Assembly: GCA_035236585.1 (NCBI GenBank)
Contig: CP141139.1
Location: 18,058,990-18,122,989 of the forward strand
From: Warburgia ugandensis
Lineage: Eukaryota > Streptophyta > Magnoliopsida > Canellales > Canellaceae
DNA length: 64,000 nucleotides
Reading direction: 5' to 3'
In this document: positions 24,572 through 36,487 of the stretch, piece by piece
How the letters are laid out: each line of letters starts with the position of its first letter
Numbering within the stretch: the stretch's first letter is position 1
Position numbers and translations under genes: made by a program
The notes under the pieces: model-generated
The model's input: only the letters and a program-made list of their open reading frames with translations
Told to the model about the DNA's origin: nothing
Database searches by the model: none

Positions 24572-26375
24572 ACTATAACATCTAGGGTTTTTATAATTTT
24601 TTTTTATAATAATAATAATAATAGTCATAGTCGGGATCCCAAAATAAAAGATTCTATTAATTATTTTATTAAAACATTTACTGAAAACCTCTGAGTGTTA
24701 TTTCCTTTTTCCAAACATTACAATCATGATTTACAATATAAATATAAATACGCAGTAATACATTTAAGACAATACGCATATCAAATCCAACATCAAAGTC
24801 ATTGGCGCCTTTATTTTCAAAACAATATATATTCAAAAACATAATAATGTGGCCTAGGTTCTATCCATGATAACATCCCACCATACTTAAAACAATGTCC
24901 ATCATATGTATCACTGTCATAATCAAATCCATATAATGAAAGTAAACATTCGATAAAGTAAGTTCAAATTGTAGTCCTTCTAATAACTCATGTCGAGCAG
25001 TTTTTTAATCAAAGTAAAGTGGTCCCCATTGCTATTTCTATCCCTCCACGGTCTTGCCATTTCTGCAGTTGTGCTCGAGATATGAGGCATTGTAAAACAA
25101 AGCAATGCCTCAGCAAGCTATTGCTTGTGTAGGTACATAGACATTTAATGTAATATAATGAAAACAAAATCGAATAACATTGCCGATATAATGAGTAGAT
25201 CGATTATCCATGAAAATATAATTATTATAAGCAATGCTAATAAAATCTTAAAACATCATATATAATAAGACATGCATCTCATGGATTTAAAACATGATAT
25301 GATCTAATATAAATAAGCATACAATAACAACAGGTACCCCAAGGTACGTGGGTCCCACGAGTGTCCCATACACTCGTATCACACATCATGAGTACTCATA
25401 TCAAACCTCTGAGTGTTGTCACAACCAGGCATACCATAACATCAACATGCTCATCATGCAAGCATACAGAACAAGAATATGGATCGTCATGCTGTAGTGG
25501 TAACCCCTCTAGGGTCTCAACCACCACCGCTCCCCATCGACACCATAATGGGAGACTTAATGTCCGTCCAAATAGAAAGGCCCAGACTGGTAGTGTGGAC
25601 TATCCATGTTATCAAACCCCTACCGAAAGCCATATGTGGGCAGGTGTCTATCATATCACAATCACATCACAATTTCAGAGGGTGGGTAGTTGGCTCTACT
25701 CCTTCATAGTATGACATGCACCAAGTAAGAGCACCCGTTATAAATTACAAAACACGAAAATAGCATATCTCGTAAAACCACGAGCACTCGTGGCTCACAA
25801 TCCCCAAGGCACACCCCTCATCCCGAGGTTAGCCTCTCAAAAGACTAGCTACCAAGCCTCCACCGTCATCCTTATGAAAACTCATCAATTTCAGTGGTGC
25901 AATAATGAAAGATAATTACCAATCATATATAAAATACGTGGTGTTAATCTCATAAAACAATTGATCATAAACCTATTCAATACATTATTGAAATCAATTA
26001 TCGATCATAGCATAAAACCTTGAGTTTCATAAAATCACAGATTAAATAAACAAGTGCAATCACAGTCAACCATGATGTTATGATAATGCAAGGTTTTAGA
26101 AATCAAAACATAACATTAAATGTCGTCGCCGACCTCAATGAAGGAACAATCCAATCAAGCGTGTAATCCTCTCAACTCGTGTACTTTGATGTACCTGTCA
26201 GCATCATAGTACTATTTTGTGTTATTTATTTCATCATAATCGAATCTATGTCGATCCAACCGTTAGATCATTCTCTAAGCTCTCTAAATATGATTTGGTC
26301 CTTAATCCTAACATTACTTATTATAATTTAGTCCTATCTCATGTTCATCTGTTTGTTTTTGTGTATCTAATGTTT

Positions 26376-29300
26376 TGTCATGCCCATGTCCTAAATAGTG
26401 GAGTAAAACGTAAAAATCACGAACGTTAGAAATCCATGATGCCAAGTCACTCATCAGACTATGTTCGGAGAGAGCTTTCCAACGACACTAAGAACGCACG
26501 AAATGGAGATTGGGAGTGAAAGACCCAAGGGATTTTACCATCGAGGTAGAGGGGGTCCAAATTGATAATGGCACCCCCTCTAATGCCTGTGAACCAAGGG
26601 CCACGTGGGAGGAGCTCTACACGCGAGAGTAGAACTCACCGCGTGGAGCTCTACTCCCACGCATCTGCAACACAGGGAAGAGGGAGCCAAAGCCGGCAAC
26701 CCTCTCCCCTCTCCATTCACTTTCCCGGCAACCCTCTCACCCCCTTCCCCTGGATCTCCCTCCTCTTCCCGTCAAGCCGCACCTCCCTAGGAACCAGGTC
26801 GTTCCTGTTTCTCATGCGAAACGGAGTCACATTGTCCTCCATCTTGCTGGAAACCTCACTCCATCGGTGACGCCTCACACCGTAGAGGTCGGGTAAGTCC
26901 CCTCCCCTCCTCCCCTTCTTTTCTCTCTCTTATTTCCCCTGCATTTTTTGACGAACTGGATGGTGAGAAACACCGTCGGATTCAGGAACCACAGTAAAAG
27001 GAACGATTTTGAATTGAAAATCCGACCGTTCATGTTGTCCCTTAGACGTTTCTGAGTGAAACCCCTTTGGTTTCACGAAGATTCGGCAAGAAACGACGAA
27101 GGAAAATGCAAAAAACCAACACCTAGGGTTAGTTTCAAAAACCATTGAAAAAGCCGGCAAAAATTGATAGTTTTAGCAAAAATCAAAATGGGAAAACATT
27201 AGAAAATGAAAATTCAAGAAATTCCAAGCATTCTCATGAAATTTCGCTGAAAAATGACGTCACCTATGTCGCTAGCGACTACCGGAATCCAGTCATCTTC
27301 TCTGGCGACGGTGAAATTTTTCGGCGACCCCTTAAAAAATGTGAAGAATGAAAATTTTTAGATATGGGCAATTCGCGTGTGATCTTTTCATCCGCAAAGA
27401 CGGATCGTCGATCATGAATTGATTGGTCCACGAAATTGCTTGTTAATGCATAGGGGAATTTTGAAACCTTAACATCTAACCGTTAAAAATGTGATCGGGA
27501 GGTAAATTTAGGTCAAATATAACTCCAAGTAACCATTAGTAATGAATTATCATAGAAATGACTGACTAATTACGGATAAATTGATGAGAGATCCTATCTG
27601 GCCGTCCAATACTCTATCAACGAATGTCAGAGGTCAGGAAAGGATATCAGACCATGAATTATGGCTAAAAGCATTGAATTGTGAAATAACTTACCTAAAA
27701 TGTTGGAAATTGAAACTTCTAAAGGTACGCGCTTGATCTAGACCATCGATGTAAGACCAATGGTGCTGATCCAATTGGATAACGACCAATTGGTGTGCAA
27801 ATCCTTGATCTAGATATGTGAGGTTAGATTAAGAACATGATGAATGTAGAACTAGAAGTGATTATAGAAAATGGCATGAAATTCTAAAATTTCCTTAGAA
27901 CTTGTATTTGTTGTAGAGGTTTGAGAGCAGTGTGAACGGTTCTAGCAGTAGAACTTCGAGTTGTACTTGGAGAGCAGGTAAGGACCCTAAACCCTTTCAT
28001 TCCTTAAATTCTTGTTGATATGTTCTCTTAAAATTAACTTTATGCATGTGTAAAATGAATGTATTGTCACCTTGGTTGTATGGATAATAGAAATTATAAT
28101 TGCTTACTGAAATGGTCATGTTATAGTCTGATTTACTATGCTTAACTGTTATAATGATGCAAACTGTTATAGAATGGTGAAGCCCAAGATAGTAAGCCCT
28201 GAGGGCCTCCCGGTAAGCTATGATGACGCCTTCCAAGATGGTAAACCCTGAGAGAAAGGGCTACCTGGCCGCTTGCCACTAAGGTAAAGCCACCCAAGAT
28301 GGTAAATCCTGAGGAATGGATTGTTAGGTATTGAGCCTCCCAAGATGGTAAACCCTGAGGGAAAGGGCTGCCTGATTCTTTGGAATCATGGTGAAGCCGC
28401 CCAAGATGGTAAACCCTAAGGGATGAGCTGTCAGGTATTGAGCCTCCCAAGATGGTAATTCTTGAGAGAAAGGGCTGCCTGGTCTTTTGGGATCACGGTG
28501 GAGCCGCCTAAGATGGTAAACCCTGTAGGATGAGCTGGCATATTGAGTTACCCAAGATGGTAAACTCTGAGGGAAAGGGCTGCCTGGTTGATTTCAACTA
28601 ATGTGGAGCCACCTAAGATGGTAAATCTTGAGGGAACTTGAATTTGGCGCTGCCCAAGATGGTAAATCCTGAGGGTCTGGTTGCCTTGATGATGATACAC
28701 ATAGTGGGCCGCCCAAGATGGTAATCCTTGAGGGAGATGACTATTGAATCCTGGTGTAATGCTAGGCATGTTTAATATTACTGAGAAAATCATTAATGAG
28801 TATGCAGCTTTGTTGGATGTAACGCTTATGGTTTGCATTTAACTTTAGAATGAGGTCCATGACTTAGTCACTCATCTATTGAATGCCCTGTGCTTGGACA
28901 CAAATGGGAAATCCTTATGGGGTGTGCTTGTTTGCATGCGATGGCTGTTGCGTCATATTTGAATTTGGGGAAAAACTATAATTCTGCTCTAATACCCATA
29001 GGCCTTACTTGATAGCAAATGCTAACTACGTTGTATATGACCAGTTAAAATGGAAATGAATGCTCATGTTATATTGAATGCGTTTTTAAGGGTAGCAACG
29101 AGAATGTTTGGATATGCATGGGTTTAGTTCTTTTCTCTTATTGGGCTTCGCAGCTCACCTTATTATTTTTCAGGTACCAGTCAGGTAGAGAGGAGAAAGG
29201 CCGTTGAGTGAATTGAAGAAAGCTTGCTTGAAGATGTTAAATTTTGAGTTGTATATATATGCTAAAGCTGTAAACGGGTTATATCTTATTTTTGACACTG

Positions 29301-29661
29301 ATCCTTATGCATCATATATGTTTTATTATGATAGATAGTATGGAGACTGAGCCTCCCTTCAGGAAATTATAATTGCTATATTGTCTGTCAGGTGAACCGC
29401 ATAGCATGCGTTAAATGCATAAGTCCAAAAAACAGGGGAGACTCTGTCGAAATTTCAGTAGGACTCGATTGTTAAAGGAGAAAAATATTTTACTAGTAAA
29501 CTGTGACTTGCATAGGAAAAGAGCACCTAGCTCTCTCAACACTTCCACTGTGATATAAATTATGAAGAAAAAAAGAAGAAGCAAGGCCACATAGGCCTAG
29601 CTCAGCCAATCATTAGGCTTGATCAAGCTTAATTGCGGCCCCGGGGATTGGGGACGTGACA
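26376..29661 (+). mobile_element. Solo LTR (3.3 kb) of a related Ty3/gypsy family
   Basis: TGTCATGCCC at the left and GGGGACGTGACA at the right delimit 3286 bp. The flanks TGTTT (26371-26375) and CGTTT (29662-29666) are a 5 bp duplication with one change, and the surrounding LTR sequence is collinear with 16242-16270 when the unit is removed. Part of it (GTCCAAATTGATAATGGCAC near 26549; CCGGAATCCAGTC near 27283) resembles the LTR at 1913-4837. No internal genes are present. It carries a minisatellite. Confidence 0.88.
28180..28740 (+). repeat. Minisatellite with alternating spacing (11 units)
   Basis: Eleven copies of a core close to CCCAAGATGGTAAACCCTGA occur. The AAGAT pentamers (TAAGAT-type in two units) begin at 28186, 28235, 28296, 28342, 28403, 28449, 28510, 28554, 28615, 28656 and 28715. 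Spacings are 49, 61, 46, 61, 46, 61, 44, 61, 41 and 59, so long and short units alternate as a dimer of about 107 bp. Long units share GGGAAAGGGCTGCCTGG; short units share GGATGAGCTG. Open frames on the minus strand (YHLG-rich) follow from the repeat. Confidence 0.93.
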
Positions 29662-31120
29662 CGTTTATTCCTTGATTTGACAGTCAGATCATCCTCAAAT
29701 CAATAATTTCCCAAGATCTTAGTTAGATCAATGGTCTATATCAATTTCTAGAGTAATTACACCTAAATTACTCCCTACGACCTTACTTTAGTACAATATA
29801 TTATTTAGTTGTTCAAGTTCTAAGGCCTGATTACCCTTTGTTCTACCAGTATTGAATAACATTTCATGATCTAACTAATTTAAAAGTGGTCAAATGTAAG
29901 TTTTTAAGTCAAATCTAGGTTTACATCATCAAGATGATTGCAATAGATATTTTCAATCATGATTTGTACCATGTGGCTCCCAAAATAAAGCTTTTAATGA
30001 AAAAACTTCATAAATTAATATATTAATTTATAGGGGTCGGGCGAGTGTCTGCACTGGTTTACACTGACGGACGGGGTTTACATCGGCGTCCTCATAGCGC
30101 ACTGATTCCAAGACAACCAGCAGGTTTCGGTCGTCCGAGATAGTGCAAGTGAGCGTCCCACACGTGCGTGCGCTGCGCGTGGGTGCGACGAAGCGCTCGC
30201 GTGTGCAGTTCACCTCTATGCGTCCTAGTGGGCATCTTGGGAGCATCGTTCATTGGGGACGATGAACTCAAGACGTCCACCTTGTTTTGGCTTGATCGGA
30301 GCCCCAGAAGCTTCAATTTTTATTTGTTTTTACTGTTCCTAGGGGTTTTGGGTCCCAAGATCACAATGAATGTCTCAGATATACTATTTGAGGTGTCCTT
30401 AACGTAGGTTTAAGCATGTTCTTAAATATCTCCTACGTACTATTTTTCTTGATTTCTGGATTCATCAGCCGTTGGATTTCCCTAAAATTTAAAAGGTTTG
30501 TTCTTAGGTTCATTATGCACAAGATAAATAGTTATGATCCTTGATTTGACATTATTTCATCAACATATTCCCATGACATAGTAGGGTACACAAGGTTACT
30601 AGAAGAATGGCGAACCCATGTCGCTCTTTGACGTCAACTGATGCAAAACTCATGCCTATGCTGTAAATGGAAGGGGGAAAGAGGGATGAGACCTACCTCA
30701 GTCAATCGGCGGTCGTTGATGCTGCCAACGAGATTTTCTTGAGCTGTTTCCGGCGTTGCAATTTTGATAGGGATTCTAGGAAGAACTCGATCTCTGGAGG
30801 CAAGAGGGCTTGGGTGGAGTGATTAAACGGGAAGGAGGTGAGTTTTATTGCTGGTGACCCGTCTCTCTTGGTCACCGATCAATTTTTTTGGTGAAGTAGT
30901 CGGATTTGATAGGGGGTGTTGTTATAAAAAATAGCCCATATAAATGGTTCATAACTTCTCCATCTGAGCTCCATTTTCTATGTTCTTTATACTGTTCAAT
31001 TCCTATCTACATGTACTTTCTAGTTTTGGGTAAAAATCAAATTCTATGCATAAATTTTTTAATTTAATTTATTTACTTTATTACTAACTTAGTATTTAAA
31101 ATTAAGGATTTTATAATAAG

Positions 31121-31514
31121 TCCATACACAAAATGCATCAAGAAATACTATAGATCTAAATGGGGCACGTTATATGTCAATCCTACCACTAAAAGAAAAA
31201 CTGATGACAAAAGTTCGGAATTAGAGACTAAGAACATCTATGAGAGCACCGAAATTGTTGCATCCTTGACAGGTAGGTAGACCCATGATGAGCTTCAAAC
31301 CTTTGATGTTGTCACCTAAGTCGTAGTAGTTAACAATGGGTCAATGGCAGGAACCTGAGGGTCCATTCCTAGTCATTGGAAGGCAATATTACATCTAATT
31401 GGATCTTAGTATTGTTAACATAAGCCTTGCGCATCAGATAATTGAACATGGGACTTTCAGATGGCTCGTTGATCATACTAAGGAAAACGGATAATGCAAA
31501 GAATCCATTGTCCA
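31121..31514. other. Ancestral intergenic remnant between two transposons
   Basis: Unique sequence between the right duplication of the Ty3 element and the left duplication of the LINE. On the minus strand about 45 codons near 31530-31390 read without a stop (for example FLSMINEPSESPMFNYLMRK), which may be a gene fragment. I do not recognise it. Confidence 0.4.
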
Positions 31515-31532
31515 TAGCCCAACGAATTAGAT

Positions 31533-32057
31533 CATCATCATTGTCAAGACCTTATCCCGATTAGGGGGTTGGTCACATGAATCTTGTTCTTCCATTACAT
31601 GTCATAGCTTCCTTTAATCCCAAAATTTTTAATTCTTTCTCACCACTTCTATCTACGTTCTTTTGGCCTTCCCTTTGCTTTCTAGAACCTTTGATTTGGA
31701 TTGCTTCACTTCTTCTAACTGGTGCCCTTTTTAGTCTACGTTGGACATGTCCAAACTATCAAAGTCTAATCCCCATCATCTTGTTACCTATTACTGCTAC
31801 TCTTAAGTTTCCTCTAATATTTTCATTTCTAATTTTATCCTTTCTTATCTTGCCATTCAACTAGCTCAACATCTGCATGTCGATGACACTCTATGTATAT
31901 ATTGTTCTTTAACTACCGAACACTCTAATCCATAGAGCATGACTAGCTTTATAGTCATCCTATATAATTTTCCTTTCAGTTTAGTGATATCCTCTGATCA
32001 CATAAAACTCCACAGTCGCATCTCCATTTGTTCCAACCTGCTTGGATTCTTTAGGTT
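31533..32057 (-). pseudogene. RTE LINE: C-terminal end of the RT polyprotein
   Basis: On the minus strand the fragments KLKGKLYRMTIKLVMLYGLE, IHRVSSTC, RKDKIRNENIRGNLRVAVIG, FGHVQRRLKRAPVRRSEAIQ and ELKILGLKEAM follow one another in shifting frames. They match the conserved C-terminal part of plant RTE proteins (LYG-ECW, RKDKIRNE, FGHVQRRP, APVRR). Stops and frameshifts make it inactive. The solo LTR separates it from the RT core. Confidence 0.85.
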
Positions 32058-32062
32058 GCCAC

Positions 32063-35000
32063 TGTGACGACTCGGGTTTTTGAAACACATTTTGTAATAT
32101 ACTTTCAAAGGCAAGGGCGTCCCCTCAATAAAAAAATTTCGCAAAACAAAGCAGCGAAAATTCTTTCATTTTAAAACTTGTTTTGAAAACCCAAGTCACC
32201 ACTTCATACATAACATAAGTACAATTTGTATACAAAATAAATTTTCATTGAAGGAATATTATTTTATTAAACTTCCAGGATCCATCCAGTGGTTCACAGT
32301 ACACAACCCATTGTACCCTTACAATACTTGTCCAAATACACAATTCAAATTACAAAGTTCTAAATACAATACATGCTCTCAATACAATGTTTCAAGGGAT
32401 ATACACTTATTACTTATTTTTCAATAGTTCTTCAAGTCTTGGGCTCCTAAGTCTCCTTCTCTATATCTGAGATATTGTAAACATTCGAACATTTACAATA
32501 TCTCAGCAAGCTATGCTTGGTAGGGGATAAGAATGTAAGTTATTGATAGTAAAATCTCAATATTCAACTATCTCACAATTCATTCTATCATAAACACATT
32601 CACAGACCACTATTATTGATATGAACATCTCATTTCCTTATCATTTGTGTTCAGCTTTATACATACATATTATATAAGAACAAATCCGTTAAAATTGTAA
32701 AAATAATCAATAATCATTTCCATACAAAACTGATCAACTCCTTTCATTATAGGAGATTTGTATCTCAGCCAGTTACTATACTGGGATTTTCCCTTCTTGG
32801 GAAAAATATTGGTAATTTACAATTACCTGGCATTTCATCATGCCATCCCTTAAGGCATTTCACTATGCCAATTTCATATGCATCATAATGCAAAATAATC
32901 AAGGACTACTATGCTTGCAGTCTGATCCATACAGCACGCCCAGATAACTGTTCAATAATCCACTTATACCATTCTCAGTGGAAATTACAATATCCATGTC
33001 CATATGGGAGGACCATGGCTGTCACAGTGGTGGCCTTCCCATAATTGCCCCACCCGACTTTTAGCCTTTCTTAGGCTTGGTATTTAATATCATCAAGTTT
33101 AATGGGTGGCCAAACCCTCTTAACTCTCCTAGCATAGCATCCCCAGGCCTATGCCTGTTTAAAACAATACCACACGCCTCCAAGCTTGTATGTAAAATAA
33201 TACTTATACATATCAGACTATCTGTCTGTTTATCTAGGGCTGGAATATTTTCTACTTTCCTATTCACTTAAGGTTGTTCTCAATTCTCAACTTAACTATT
33301 TAATACTTATTTTCCTCATCATTTGGTTGGATCATATTTCAATTTGAGGTATTTACCTTAATATATTGGTATCATACAGGTCAATACTTCAAAACATAAG
33401 ATCATGGATTAGACATGTATCTTCATGTAAAGGCATTCTTAATAATCCACCTACTGCAATAAGGTATTCTTACTTCTTGAAACCTCCCATAGTCTTGATC
33501 AACATATATTTGTCAAATCATATGTATAATGTCATTTTTCTAATCAAGGGTACATACTACATGGTCTTTTGATCATCCTTATGTAGGATGGTCTGAATCT
33601 TTTTTCCTTGAATATCATATATCCAAGGGTTTAATATGATCTATACAAATACTATCTATATCATACATAAATAATCTAATCTACATTGGTGTTTCTTTTT
33701 CCTTATTATTTTTGATCCTACAAGATCTCATCTTGTTTGATCATCCTTAGCTTACTTACTATTTTTATTAGGGTTAGATAATTTGCTATCTTTTTATGTT
33801 CTTATTATTATTCAACCAGTTAGTGTCTTACTTGGTTGAAGATGATTTATTTCTTCCTATTACTATACAGCTCCTTATTTCAGGATGACTAGTACTTACC
33901 AGTTAAAGTCTGCTCAAAAAGTAGTTAATACAGCCCTCATGTGAGGAGCCGTTTAGACCTCTCTTACGTCAATGGGAGGCGAGGGAAAAGAACTTGGCTC
34001 TTGTATACCCCTTATAACCACAATGTTCAGAGTCCATTGGAGTAGTACTAGCTCAACCTTTGACAAGGTTCCTATGAGCTCTTTACCTTAAGTCCCTTCT
34101 CTAATTGATTTTAATTAATTTTCATGGATATACACAATGTCATCCATGGATGTTCATTATTTTCCTACTTTGGGCCAAGGAAATGATAAATCATTCCTTA
34201 TATTGTCCTACTAACTATAACTCTTATTAAGTCAAAATCATTCATTCATCTTAGTTGTCCATGAATCTTTATATTTCATTAGTTTACATTTTTGGTGATT
34301 TATGCTCCTTATATCTTAACAACTACTTAACAATTGAATAAAATTTGACAATAAGTAAATCATCAACTTGAAAGCATAAATCAAATATAAGTTTAATAAC
34401 TATATACTAACATTCTTCCTATGAATGTAACTTAAGCTAGTGAAATAAAACTAACATGATCCTAAGTTATGAAATACATCTTCTATCATAATGAAATCAT
34501 GTTTAAATCCTAATTTATACTAACATGATCCTAAGATAATCAAATCTACTAATAAATTACTCATTTAGGGCATATCATACTAAAATTTAAAGATTACACT
34601 ATCATGCTTTCTAACTTAGAACATAAATCACATTTACACTTTTATATCCAATAAAAGACAATTAAAACTTAGAACATAAATCACATTTATACTTCTATAT
34701 CCAATAAAAGATAATTAAAATAATTATATTAAGATTATTATAAACTTTTAAATATGATCCAACCATTAGATCTTAGGTGTTTTCCTTTAGATCAAGGGTT
34801 TTAATTACCTTAAAGGCTTTTAATCCATTAAGATCCAAAAATCATATCCACTTGATTTTGTCACATTTCATCCATGATCTAACTGGATTCCATCATAATA
34901 TCATTCATTTAATTCATCCCAAGGATCTGATCATACTTGATCTCATTGATCAAGTGGGTCCCTTTGTATTTTTAGGATTTTTCTACCATAAAGGATAGAT

Positions 35001-36482
35001 CCCCTAATTTATCTGAGATATGTCCAAATTAACTATAGATATTACTTTATTACAGTATTATATCATCATTAAAATAAATTCCCAAGATCTGATCACCTCA
35101 GATCTTGAAGATCTTAGAAATTGGACACTTATTTCTAAAATACAGAATAATTCAGGAATAATTTTGGACATATTATGATTTCATTAGAAATTAGACATTA
35201 CAAGCTTTCCATGGCTTCTTTCCGATCTCAATTTGGAGTTCATATGACTCCACAATCTTAAATTGAAGTTTACAGCCGTTCTTAGGGTCCATATTTGATC
35301 TGGGCCCAACATAACTAATCTCTCTCAATTGAGGGTCCAAACCTTGTTAGATTTTCTTGAAAATTGTACCTTAGGTATTTTGAACCCTTCTAGATCGATT
35401 GGAACGATCAGAATTTTCATCTGAGCTCTCTATTACCATGAATTGAAGGCTCTGGTATTTACTTTATTTTTACAATTTTTCATTCAAATTAAATTATAGA
35501 AAAATAAAAATTACACTAAACCATAATAAATATATATATTAAGTAGTTCCACCTACTTGATTGGAGAAAAAACATATATTTGATGCCCAATTTGAGAGAA
35601 TTACCGGTTGATGATAATATAACTCGCTTGTCCTCGTTTTTGTGATTTTCTGTTGTTGGAACCGTTGGATCTTGAAATTGATTTGTGGTTTTTGTATATA
35701 CTATAATATAGGATGTTATAGACAGTGCAATTTATCAGATTCTACCTGGAATGGAGTCCCTAATTGAATTTAGGTCTCTTATTCCACTTAGAAAGAGGAG
35801 AGAGAAATAGGAAAAATAGAAATTGGGGAGGGATGAATGAGAATTTGGGGCTGAAACTCCAAGAAAGATTTGGAAATTTTGTGGGAAAGGTTTTGAAAAT
35901 TTTTGGGACATATTTATAGCTAAATTTGAATTTTTTATCATTTCTTTTGATAAGATATTTTATTACTTTAAAATTTTTTTTTATTACAAGTGCATTCTCC
36001 ATTCTCCACTACCATCAATAATACACTGAGCAATTATTGTTGCTTCTATAAAGTTGGCCCACTTTGTGGGCCCCACTTTTATGTAAAAAGACCTTTTTGT
36101 CCTTGTAACTCTAAAATTGGAGAATAATAAGCTATATTTATTCGAACTCGAAATCGAGCGTACTTAGTGGCATTGGAATTGTATTTCTAACTACTTCATG
36201 AATATTGAGGTCTTATTTCTTGAATATGGAATATGGGTAAAATTACCATTTTACCACCAAATGGAGAAAATTAAGGAATTTTCATTTTAACTCAGAATTG
36301 AACGTACTTAATATTGTTTCCATCAGTTTTCTAAGTACATCCATGATTTCTATGTTTTAATTCATGATATAATCTCCATAAAAAGAGAATTTTCAATAAC
36401 CTAATATTCCAGCCTAGAATTTCTAAAAATTCAAACTTTATTAATTTGCCTTAATAAGTTACAAAAATTCAGGGTCATTACA
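32063..36482 (-). mobile_element. Solo LTR (4.4 kb) of Ty3/gypsy type nested in the LINE
   Basis: It begins TGTGACGACTCGGGT and ends CAGGGTCATTACA. A perfect 5 bp duplication, GCCAC, lies at 32058-32062 and 36483-36487. The start resembles other inverted LTR ends here (TGTAACACCTCGGG), and the right-hand 500 bp resembles 5860-6361. It is AT-rich and has no retrotransposon genes. Several short open frames in it are not believable as genes. Confidence 0.9.
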
Positions 36483-36487
36483 GCCAC

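Larger units (their letters stand above)
24574..31115 (-). repeat. 5' LTR of the minus-strand Ty3/gypsy element (split)
   Basis: It starts TATAACATCTAGGG (partner LTR: TGTAACACCTCGGG) and ends GGATTTTATA immediately before the ATAAG duplication. Both termini carry a single substitution relative to the other LTR. It is split by the solo LTR at 26376-29661; without that insertion it measures about 3.25 kb against 3155 bp for the partner. Many scattered differences between the two LTRs point to an old insertion. It is non-coding. Confidence 0.92.

Noticed and set aside
28186..28720. Regularly spaced repeats considered as a CRISPR array
   Set aside because: The repeats are degenerate, the spacers are related to one another, and the setting is a plant retrotransposon LTR with no cas genes.
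28142..28838. Minus-strand frames rich in LRVYHLG / GLPSWA repeats, resembling a repeat protein
   Set aside because: They are products of the non-coding minisatellite inside a solo LTR. The frames break between arrays and lack a plausible gene context.
31577..31864. 95 aa plus-strand frame rich in Leu/Phe, membrane-like
   Set aside because: It is the antisense of the LINE C-terminal coding region, which matches RTE proteins on the minus strand.
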